Below are positions 37,501 through 49,500 of a stretch of DNA of 64,000 nucleotides, one piece after another. Source of the stretch: Enoplolaimus lenunculus. Taxonomy: Eukaryota; Nematoda; Enoplea; Enoplida; Thoracostomopsidae. The stretch is taken from positions 124,001 to 188,000 of the forward strand of contig JASANG010000463.1 of assembly GCA_030248215.1 (NCBI GenBank), read 5' to 3'. The position numbers and the translations under genes are program-made. A model generated the notes under the pieces. It ran no database searches, was not told where the DNA came from, and worked only from the letters and a program-made list of their open reading frames with translations. How positions within the stretch are numbered: position 1 is the stretch's first letter; each line of letters begins with the position of its first letter.

Positions 37501-40500
37501 ATTATTGAAGTCTACTTTAGATTTTAGACTGTTAAAATTGAAGTAGTTCATGAACTGGTACAATATCAACTTTTATCTCGATAAAATTAATCCATTAAGC
37601 AAGCCTCAGAGTAAATTTGTGTAAAAAATGCTATCGACTAAGTCAGGATACAACCGGATGTCTGCCTCGGCTCCTGCCAGGTTTCACCTCCGGTTGCACC
37701 CTGATATTTATGGCACTCGGTGGTGTTCAATAAAACCAAGCATCGCACCGTACCCTCAAATACTATTAAATTCCAATACAAAACTAGAAGATAAATACCT
37801 AAGTCAAACCGTGTATTGTTAATTACTATAGTGACCCAAATAAAAACGGGGAGGCTGGTGTTTTTTCTCCTCTCCAAGGGGTACCCCCTCGCTATTCGGA
37901 TCCTGACTGCTAATTATTGTTGAATCCAGCTCTGGTTAACTAGACCACACACCTTTAGTTTAAACACTTATAACCGAAAAATTGTAATTCCGGCATCGGA
38001 ATAGCAGCCAGTCGGAATCGGAATCGGAACCCAAATTTTATCTTTATTGACATTTGTTGAGATCCTCGAAAATATGAAACCTTAACAGCATATGCCAAAT
38101 TACAGATATCGCATGTTTTGCACCCCGATTTCCACAAATTATCAAAATAGACGTTTTCAAAGTATATTAGGGCTAAAATTAATGTTTCTCAAACGAGCTT
38201 TGAACTTAAAATAAATCAAAATTTTACAAAATTAAAAACACATTTATCGTTTAAACGAAAGAATTGCAAGCCGTTTCAAAGTCTTGGTTCACAAAGGTTG
38301 TTTATTCACTTTATTGCCAGTTGTAAACGTTTGAAAAGCAGTAGCTCAATCTACGATCTTTCCAATAATGTTTAAAACTAAGTCATACATGTGCCGCTTA
38401 AAGGTAAAAAATTACACATGCAAACTGACAGTAACGTTACTCCCAATTTTGTCAATATGTATTATATTTGGCTTTATAATTTTATTAATAAATTATTCAG
38501 TTTAATTTCAGCTGCTCGAACATCTGATCGAAAGCAACAGACGTCGAAGCACTGAAGCAAGCCAGGCGCATGAAATGTCATCAAGAAGTCATGCTGTGCT
38601 AATTGTACGTGGTTCATTTTGACTGTTTTGTCTGCGTTTGCACAATTTACTTGTTAAGAGGATTACGTAACATTCGGTTCAATACGTTCACAAAAATGGT
38701 TGAATTGGTGCAGTGAAAGCGAATAGCATTATTGATTGTTGTCAGAATTGTTGTTTTGTTTCAGGTAAACGTGACTCTGAAACCAGAACTTGAATCTAAA
38801 CCAGAGTATCAAGAGCGACACAAAATTGGTCGTCTGATGTTGATAGATTTAGCTGGATCTGAAAAATTAGATGGCGAGGTGAAAATTTGTGTATATGTGA
38901 TAAACGCGATTTTAATGGTTAAGTTCTGAACCACTAAACGCAGCGGTTGTGATTTCTGCTTAAATTTTTAGTCTGTACTGTCGTAGGTAAATGGACAAAA
39001 AATGCCGTTCTTACTACCTTTGAAAACGGGCTGGTGCTGGGAGAAACATACGTTTATCGTTAGTAGTGAAATTTAAAATTTTTCAATACACACGAACGTG
39101 ACCGTCAATACAGTCTAGCTTTATACTGCTTTACATGTAACTTAACTTCTTTTGTTCGTTTCGTATGAAAGTGGCCTTCAATCCATTCGCCATAATCAAT
39201 ACACAGCTTTAAATTTGGAAAAGCGGTGGGTTTTGGAAGTCAGTGGAGTTAAGAAAAAAAGAAATGTGGTTTATTCTAAGCCTGCAGCGTAACAAAACAT
39301 CAAAAATACTATTAGAATTGTGGAAATCCCGGTTTTTATAAATTTTATTATTATTAAAGAAACCATTCTATGCGAAACCGTTCGCAGTATATATAAAAAC
39401 CCTCCCATTTTGTTAATATCTATATTATTAAATCTGGAACACGCCACATACGTATCTTGGGCACCGTTCCCGCATAGAACTTTCACGTAAACAGAGGCGC
39501 CTCTAACTTCACCAGTGTCTAATATGCAAAATAGACTCGATTTTTGTGTCATAGTGTCTTTGCGATGGTTTCAATAGGGTTACTGCATAAGAAACATGTT
39601 AAACATAGGCCAAACACACCGCATTACGAAAGTATCCGCGCAACTACGTTTACTAGTTAAAATTATAACGAAACCTTAAGGTTTCAGCCTCGATAAGTAA
39701 AATATGTGTATGCAATCACTGCACATAGAACTGAGTTTAAATGGATACCGTCTCAGCGATATGCTAAAGAGATATTAGCTGCGGTATTATGATGGACACT
39801 TAATTATGTATCAGCTGAGCACAGTTTTCCTTGAAAATGGCACGGAAATTCAATGTATTGCTGAGGTATTATGTAACATACGCAGATGAATATAAAGACG
39901 AAATTTATTACGATCGCAGCAACGTTGCTAGTACCATTAGACATTTTGAAGGAAAATTGGTAAGCTATAAAGAGACCTGTTTTCCCTGCTTCTACTCTTA
40001 GTATTCGCTTCTACAACAGCAGCATAATTTTATAAAGCAAACGGCTTTGTGAGGATATATATCGCATAATATCGAATGTTAGTGTTCTTTGTAAGAGGTA
40101 TGTAAAGCACAAAACTGTTGCCCTGACCACTAGTGCTGATTATTATGCATTAAATTAACAGTATTGGTATCAGCAAGAGTGGATAATCGCCATTTAATAA
40201 GAGTGCGCAACTGGGCACATTCTGTGTAGAAAAGAATACATGGCACGTGCATAATCTCCCCTTTGTGTAGAGGGGGTACACTCGGTGTGAAGCATGTTAC
40301 TTTATGTATGCGGCGTCAAACATGCTCTTCTTATTGTTTCATTAAGGGGTATTCAATTGATAGCGACCCCCCACTAAACAAGGGGGTCGGCCAAAAACGC
40401 AAATACCGGTGGTACAGAAAACGCAAAACCCGGTGGTATATTTTGTACCATGCTTGACCCCAATAGTTGCACGCTCTTGTCATTACACACTCTTGGTATC

Positions 40501-43500
40501 AGCAACGAAAGCTTCAAGAGATAAAACGTTTTGCAAACACTCAACAAGTTCATACAAACGAGTAGAAAAAGGCTGAGTTTCACTACAGCTGTTGCTTTTA
40601 GTCTATCGAATATCGTCCTTATGTTGGCGGTGAATACAGAAGCGTTGTTCAACTGGAGTTTGAATGCTACTTGTGTTTTTTCAGGCTAACGAGCAGCGAA
40701 CAAAAGAAGGTGCTCACATCAATCGTTCTCTATTGGCATTGGGCAACGTGATCAATACGTTAAGTAAGTATTATGTGCAAATCGAAAACATGTGTAAAAA
40801 TAATTTTTTTGGTTCGTGTCTTGAACCTCTATTTGTCCCAATTTACAACAATGCTATTCCAAGCACTAAAACTGCGTTTTAAGATAAGCCAAACAATCAT
40901 TAGAATAAAATTAAACATCCAACCAATGATGTTGAAGCACAAACTGATTTGATTTTGAATCCACCAATTAATTTTGAGTTTGCATTCAATGAATTTCAGT
41001 ATTTCTTGTGGATGTCTTGAACAAAAATTGGCGTTTGGGGCGTTCCAGTTTAGGTATTCCGTCAGTGCGCTATGTATACTAGGAAACGATTTTAAACCAC
41101 GTTGTTAATCGGTTTTCAAATCAATTTCTGTGCAAAAATTTTCAATAACTGTTGTATTTAATAGCATTCCAGCTGTGTCGTCGTTGTATATATTTGAAAT
41201 GCATATAAGTTTGGTTTAAACATTTGAAAAGAATAGTTTTTCTTTGAAAATTCCTTGCAATTTACAAGATGTAGGGTGCCAGCTGAGTTGAATTAAAAAA
41301 CAGTTCAATTTTGCAATCGAGTTCACGCTGATTTTTAAAAGTGCGCATATAACGATACAGTTATAAATGTGCTTCATTTATAAGCATAGTGAAATAAGTT
41401 TGCTTTTTGCGGTTGCGCGGAAATCATTTATAAATATTTCAGCCTAATTTAAATTGAGCTGTCTACTAAGCGTATGCTTAAGCCTAAATCTACGTACGAG
41501 CCTACGAAACCAAAATCTACGTACAAACCTATGCGTAGACTAAATATAAGCTTTAAAAGCCTCCCGGTTTCTACGTTCACCGGTCTGTCTCTCAATGGCC
41601 AGGCCCTTAGAACTTAACATGCGCCAAAATTTCGCATTAAAGCATTTTTTTATTTATGAGTTTCGGTCAGCATAACGATGCCAGTCGCGGTGAATACTGT
41701 AAGGTTCTCTTGCAGATGAATTGTCTGCATCGTGAAAAACCAGGGTGTAAACGGATAGTAAATATATAAACGAAAACGTAAACGAAAACAGATTGTGATG
41801 AAAATAACGAAAACGGAAACGAAAGACGGATATTGAAGTATGAAATTTTCAAAAATGGTTCATTTTTCTGAAAACACAATTAAGATATGCATATATTCGC
41901 CGGTTTTCCAAAAATTCGAAAATATGGCGGATGTATCAAAAGTTATAAGATTTTGGATGAATTTTATAATTTTAATTTCGTGTCAAACAACTGCAGAATA
42001 TCTGCAACGCAAAATTGCGGATATACATGATTTATAAATTAACAGAATTTCCGCTATTTCTATAACGAAAACAGAAACGGAAACGGACACCGATTTTTAC
42101 TGGAAACGAAAACGAATATCCGGTTACACCTTGGTAACAACTAATTTGTTTCGCATAAACTACAATTGTCTTACGAAATCTTAAATGTATCGGTCGTTAG
42201 CAGACTAACTTAAGATGAAAAACAAGTTTGGAAAGTTTTTTAGCCCAAAAATTGAGACAAAATTCATTCCTTCAGAAAGCAATATTGTTTTCAGCGGAAA
42301 AAGGCGTTAAATATGTCAATTATCGTGACTCAAAATTGACACGGCTGCTCAAAGATAGTTTCGGTGGCAAATCTGTCACCGTTATGATTGCAACTGTGTC
42401 ACCGGCGTCATCCCGGTACGAAGAGACGCGGAATACCCTGCTGTACGCGGATCGAGCCAAGCATATTTCGAATAAAGCAAGTGCTTTCAATTTATTATCA
42501 AAAAATCCACTTTCTGAAATATACTGAAATATTGTCTTTTGGTATCTAATGTCGTATCCGCAGTACCAATTCAGCCATATCGCCAATATGGATAGCCACC
42601 GCTGCAACTAATTTGATTGGACAGAGCAAAATTCTTTATCGAGATTGGTGATATGGCTGAATTGGTGCAGCAGCTACGGCATAAGATCGATTTAAGTTTT
42701 CACAGTAGGCACGTTGATTCTGGCATGCGTTTCCTCAATGAGTCAAAATTGTGCAAAATTCAATAATTTTACTGTCGTTGTATCCGTTTGTTTATCATCT
42801 TGTCATAATCAATTCGCACAAATACCACTATTCACTGAACAGATTTTTACAAAATGATTTTGATTCAGAAGTTTTATTACGACGATACGCAGTTCCTCGT
42901 ATTGAAGGATCGCTGTTCTACGCAACTGTACACCTTCTAATTAAATTTAATCGCAAATAAAACTAAAGCTTCCGTTGAGCTCAATAAAAGTGTTTTTGTT
43001 GGACACGGAGCAAGAAAAATACAACAAACAAAAACAACACAGAAAAACCACACCCAAAACAAAAAACACGCGCTAAGTCGCCTATAAGCAACTCAATGTG
43101 AGAAGGGGTTAAATTTAAGCGCAAAGTGTTTTTGTTGGAGCCGAACCTTGCATTGCATTCCTACCGTTATAAATTTACAATTTATCTTTACACCTTATCT
43201 ATCTTGTTGGCAAAAATAAACAGCGTGGAACTCCTGTCTGCGAAAAAACCTAGGAGGACGCAATGTAAATAGTACAACAACAGAACCAATTGTATATAAA
43301 ATTTATTATTTCATAGTATATCCAAACGCAAAGGAATGTGAAAAATTGTAACCAGACTGAGTTGTTATTGAAACGTTAATTTTAGATTCTTATATGGTTA
43401 TACTTTACTAATTGGGCAGCAAGTGGTTTAATTTTAAGTAGAGTACTAATGTTCAAGAAAAAATTGCGTCAAATACAACTTGCAACTCGGCTCGGGAAAA

Positions 43501-46500
43501 GTTCAAAGAAGCAGGACGGCGATACAGAAGGTGCACAAAGTGATAGCGGTAGTGAACGTATTGTCATAGTAATCGAAGAGAAAGACGATACCGATACAAC
43601 AAAAGATTCAAAAGATAAAAAAGGAAAAAGCAAAAAATCTGGCAAGAAAGGCACCAAAAGTGAAGACGCGTCAAAGGATGAGACAAAAGATGACGACAAA
43701 TCATCAAAAGACAACGAGACAGCAGAGCAGACACCAGCGAAACCTCTGGTTCCCCGAGTAATTCCGCGACGAAAAGTATCAACACCGCAAGAACCGAAAT
43801 ATGCGTACGATTTCAGTAAACTCGAAGCGATGGAGCGAGAAGCCAGACGCATTTTGTCAATTGATATTTTTCGAGACTATGAAGATGCAACAAAGTTGTT
43901 GAACGTAAAAGATTTAATCGAATACGAACGAGGTGGAGCGCCTGACGCCAACGTTGTAACAAGTGACGAAATTAATCGGGCCGAAAATTTACCTGGAGGG
44001 ACAAGGGCAGGTCCGCGAGTGGGCCTTGATGCTGTGGTCGAACAAGCTACCACTGCCTACCAGCAAATAGGCCCGACTTATGCCGATGACCCCGACGATT
44101 GGTCAAAATATACCCGTGCTGGGGCAGCGGCTGCAGCTAAACCGCCTGAACCTAAGGACACCGAAAACGCGCAAGAAGTTGGAATATTTGCAAATTTACG
44201 GCCTATTAATCATGCACGAACCAATCTAAGGTTTACTTCTTGGGCTCTGCCTGCGACAAACATAAGTGGACGTGGAATTAATCCGTACGAAGAGATTGGA
44301 TACGTTGAGCAAGTTGGATACTTGAGATGGATGGCTGGTCGCGCGTATATGCACCCGTCACAGTCTCGAGTCTTGGCGTATGTTGATAAATATTATCGGG
44401 AATTCAACCGGTCGAACGTAGGTTTTAAATTTTTTTCGCAACCTTTCCCCAAATAAATTGTATATAATATGATAATGCAGTGTGTAGTTTATTTAAAATT
44501 CTAGCACTTAATACTGAGTACCACTGTGTTTAATACTATATGTTGAGACATTTCTACTTTTGCGCAGTTTACAATAATTTTGTCATCTGTGCCACAGCTT
44601 CTACTCGGGGTACAAGCACTGGGCATTCGTATATCAGTTCCGCACATTGTGCGGGACAATTGATGTGCGTCCGTAACCATGGCCTCTATCGTACCGAACT
44701 GTTTTACCGCAATGTGGGCACCAAAAGCAGTTTTGGTAGCAGAAAAGAGCAAAATAAAGAACGAGGTTGAATTATAAATCATACCATGTAATTTTTTTAA
44801 ATTCTTCCCTTTAGCTTTTGTTGCAAATTAGCTTATTTTAACTAAAAATTTGATACAATTGGGACCGTAGTACATACAAGTCTCAGTTGACCACGACTTC
44901 ATAGTTTTAAACTTTTTTGGTTTAAATTTTATTTTTCAAATTATTTCCTTGTCATCCAGTGGCGAAATTAAAAATTCATGACGGTGGGTCGGGGGGGCGG
45001 TCAATGTTATGAAGTGCAATTATTACTGCATGTTATATATGCCGTTGGCAGCGTAAAAAATATACGATAGGGACCTCATCATTCTGACGCAAAATATTTC
45101 TGATGGGAAAATTGTAACGCAGGGACGTTATTATTTACAAAAATTATCCTCAGAAGGGGAAAAATTATTTTGTGTATGGTTTTTTGATACCTTCCGTGAT
45201 TCAAAACTGTATACAATTTGCCCCCTTACACAGTTAAAAAGCAGCCTGTTCGTATTCTGTAAATACCATAGTTCCATTCATATATATATTGCTTGTTGCT
45301 TAGCGAACCTGCGTTTCATTTTTATGTCAGCACGTTTTACCTCATTCTGGTTTACGTTTAATCGACCTTGTATTGTTTCCTACGTACCTTCTGAGAAACG
45401 GTTTTATTACCGTTTGCTTAGGTTAAAAACGGAAGCTACCGTATCGATTGTTTCAGCAGATTTATAGTATCTGTTGTTTTTCCGCCTAAAACAATATGAA
45501 AACTTAGAAAGCCGAGAAATGAATATTTTCGCTAAGCTTAATGTTTAACCAGAGATTGGGTCTTGTAGGCCAATGTCCTTTTTTGAAGGCATTGAAAGCA
45601 TAGTTTCTGTTAGCAACTAAATTTTCAGTTTAGACAGATTAAAACAGTCACAGAAGTCGTGTTATCGTTTCTAATTCATGTGAAGTTAACCGAATTGCAT
45701 ATTTTTGCTATATCAACTATGTGTAATGGTTTTCGCTGTATATAACTACTGATGTTTTTCAAATCGCTAACTTTTAGTTAGCAAATGAGCAAAGGTGTGA
45801 TGAGGGCGAGTTTATGAATATATCTGCCGTCGTTCACTGCACAACCTATGTTTTGACACCTTTTCTTTTGCAAAATGTACCCGCATAAACTAAAGTTTCA
45901 TTTTTGAATTAAACAAATATATGAACATATGCTAGATGTTCGATTAAGCCATATTCACACATGTAAGTTTTTGCTGAGAGAACTTGCAGCTGCAACTTGC
46001 ACTTGCAAGTTTTGTCCAAAATCCTTTTCGAAAACATTATTTATTAAAAATCAAAGCTAGAAATTTAGTTCACATGTGTGAATAACCATGCACGTTCACT
46101 GAATTTATTAAAGCCGCTTTCGCATTCGCTGATGAAAAGTGCAAGTTCTGCATGCAGTTTGCAGCTGCAACTTCTTGCAGCAAAACTTTGCATGTGTGAA
46201 TAGCACTTAACGTTGCTTGTAAGATTGTTGTGCTGTTCTGTTACTGCTTGCTGTTTTGATTCCTGGTTGCTTAACAGGAATCGGTCTCATATTTGTACGA
46301 AGTGACAAGATTCCAAACGTCTTTGGTTAGCTGGTGGGTGCTGTCCGACGCTCCTGGAAAATTGTTCCCGTGCCCGTGCCTCCGATTTACGGGTTTGGCG
46401 GTGTTTATTCAGGGCTTGAACTGAACCGCCAGAACAGTTGTGGATCAGATCAAAATGTCATGGTCCGGGCAATTCACTATATTTTCGAGCATAAGTCCGT

Positions 46501-49500
46501 TTATGATTTTACCAAGGTTCAGTTATGGCGATGGTTTGTTTTGTGGTCAGATTTATAATCTGCCGCTGCTTAAATAATTAGCAAATTTCTGAGCAACGCT
46601 CAGTACAATATTCAGTTGTGTTAGTGTAAAATTTCTACACTTACACCAAAACCGAACATTATACACGATAGCCCTTTCTCATATGAATATTTTCACTTTC
46701 ATCGGAGAAGTTCATTTCAAGGTACGAATTGAACCCTAGTCTGATGGATAGGAAGCTGTTTAAGATGGCCACTCAGCTGTAGGGCTTGGTGTCTCAACCG
46801 AGGGGTCTCTCACGTCTTGTGAAATTTTTGCACTGTGCATATATGTAAAAATAGTGACACACTGCGCACACTCTGTGCATTATTCCATATACTATTTGCA
46901 TTTAGTTGCTCATCGTACACTCTATGACGAAAACGGTTAACATGCATTCCAACCTAGAGGAAAGCAACAGTTTCTTGTAATTTCAATGGTTTACGCTGCA
47001 AAACTGGTTAATTGTTTCCTTTTTCCTAGCTCTCATTTTATATTTTGGGCGGCTGAATAGACGTATAATTACTTAAATTATTAATAATTGACCAAGAAAA
47101 TACTATTTTGCAATACCACATATAAGCGAATGCGTAGTTCTTGTAAAAATATTACGGACTTAATACCCTTCTCACGACATATGGCGTTGAAGGAAATGGT
47201 TTAAGATGCTGGACAACAGAACAAAAAATATGTGCTTCAAGCAACATTCGTACTTTTGTAGCATTGTTATTCTGTTGGGTTCTACTGAAGAAAAAGTTGA
47301 CTGCATAATTATCGGGGGTGAAAAATAACCCTCCTAGCCTCTTCCGAACAATAACGAATCTAAAAGTAGATTTTGAGTTATGTGTTTTGTTTTGAACAAT
47401 ATGTACCTGTTCTTTATGGCCCTGCTAGTTTCATCTCCCCAAGTTATCTTTTCTTATAAACAAAGTTTGCACTGACGGATCCAGGAGGTTCCGGTTGGGA
47501 CGGTGTCTTTTTGTGTTTTGAAACATACCACAGTTGTATATCTTAAAAGTTTCCAATTGCGCTAAAGGTGCAAATATTATGGACTCGTGTTGTATGTTGC
47601 AAATGTGTTATTATTCAACAGATATAACAATTTTCAGTTAACACCAAACTGAAATCTGCAAAATTGTTTTATACAAAAATATTAATGCTTGAACTAAAGC
47701 TGACCTAAAGTCATAATGATTTTACATCATTCAGACAGCCGTATTCTCAGGCGCGTAACCAGCTCCACCTACTAGGGGGGGGGGCAAAATATTTTGTTGG
47801 AGGGACACGCGGTTGAACTAACATCTTACAAACCGAACCAGACCAATCGAAAATCTTTCTAGTAACGGACCGAGCCCAAGTTGGCCCACATCTGGTTTAC
47901 GGGCCCAATTCTCAACTGAGTGTAGCGTCAATTGTCACTCAAGTCCTCAATGTGTTACACGGTTGATCTCAAACTACAAATATTAGCAGGGCGGTTTAAG
48001 GAAAATCCATTAAACTTCGTACTCATTATTGACTAAATTTCAACGATACAAGACCTATAGCTAACTGGTGATAAATACTGCCCACAATTAAAAATTTGAG
48101 TCAAGCTGTACGCTGAAGCATCAGTTTATTGTTTGTACACGCAACATTTACTGTTAACCCATGTGAGCTTAATGTCATAACGGTTGAAAATGTCAAATTT
48201 TTTTCGAAACTCGGCGCACCTCACAATTGTCACCACCGCTTTCCTCAGGGAGAAGTATTTATGGGGTTAATTTAAACGGGTCAACTATTTTTTGGCGTAT
48301 CGTTCAAATGGAGTCTTATATGTTCTCGTAAATGCAATTCTTAGAATAGGTCAAAATTTGCATGAATCATTCCTTCATTGTAACTGCTAATAGTGATCAA
48401 TTATTAAAGTGAAAGAAACGTACCAGTTTCACATATATAAAGAGCAATTTGTTTCGTTTGAACTTCCGGCAGAAATAGGAAGGTGCAGGTTATATATTGT
48501 TAAGTCTCGCAGCCTGTGGCTAAAGAAAAGGTGTTTACCGTTTTCACAATAGTGTTCCGTTTATTTTTGTAATATATGTCAAAGAAAACAGGCTCTAAAA
48601 GGCTGAAACTGCGTTTTTATGAAGTGTATTTTGACGAGTCAGTATAGTATCTGCGGAAACAGGAATCGGTAATTTTTGGGTTCAAATACTATATATCATA
48701 ATCTTGGCGTTTTGTTTTGGATAGCGACTGTTGCCAAGCAGGTTGCCAGGTGCCAGAGGAGCTTAGCTTCTCTTGAAAACCATTGGTACCCCACCTGGAA
48801 AAATTTTAGCCTCGCTTATAAATCTTGTAAAACGTCACTTCTGAAACTGCAAAATGAATTATCGTTTTGACTTGGATTCAGAGCTGGAAATGAGTAAAAA
48901 AATTATGCCTGATGTGCAGTTTGCCAGCGATAATATTAATATTTTATTCGAGGGTGTACACTGTAAAAAATGGGGAATCAAATTGACTCTCTCGGAAACA
49001 GGGTTTTCCCGACTACACAAACTGTGTCAAATTTGACTCGGCCAGAGTCAACAGTGAATCGAATTTGACTCTGGCGGAGTCAAATTTGACTCAGTTTGTG
49101 TAGTCAGGAAAAGCCTGTTTCCAAGAGAGTCAATTTGACTCCCCATTTTTTTACAGTGTAGCACTCGAGTAGATGACATTTATTTGCTGCTAAATACTGT
49201 TTACTGGCAATCCAATTTTTAACTAAAATAATTTTACTGCGAAATTTTTCAATTGTTTTTAATTATGAAACTTTATGGCTCATCCTAAATGTTAACCTGT
49301 TTTGGTCCCCTACGGACGACAATTTTCAAAATCAAATTAGCACGTTTAAAACTGTATTTTGTTCTTCATGACGCAAAATACTAAACCGGAGAACTTATCG
49401 CAAAAATTTAAACTGATTGCTTAAGCCTTAATCCTTATTCGCACGTTCAAGTTTTTTGCTGCAAAGAAGTCGCTTGAATTTCGTGCACCTGTGTTTTGAT

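Noticed and set aside
42228-42294. In-frame extension upstream of kinesin exon 10
   Set aside because: The acceptor TTTTCAG at 42288-42294 gives the conserved [14 protein letters not shown] block in phase; the upstream residues do not fit a kinesin.
43469-43852. 127-codon minus-strand frame opposite the nested 335-residue gene
   Set aside because: Explained by the Lys/Asp-rich codon use of the plus-strand frame, which leaves the antisense free of stops.
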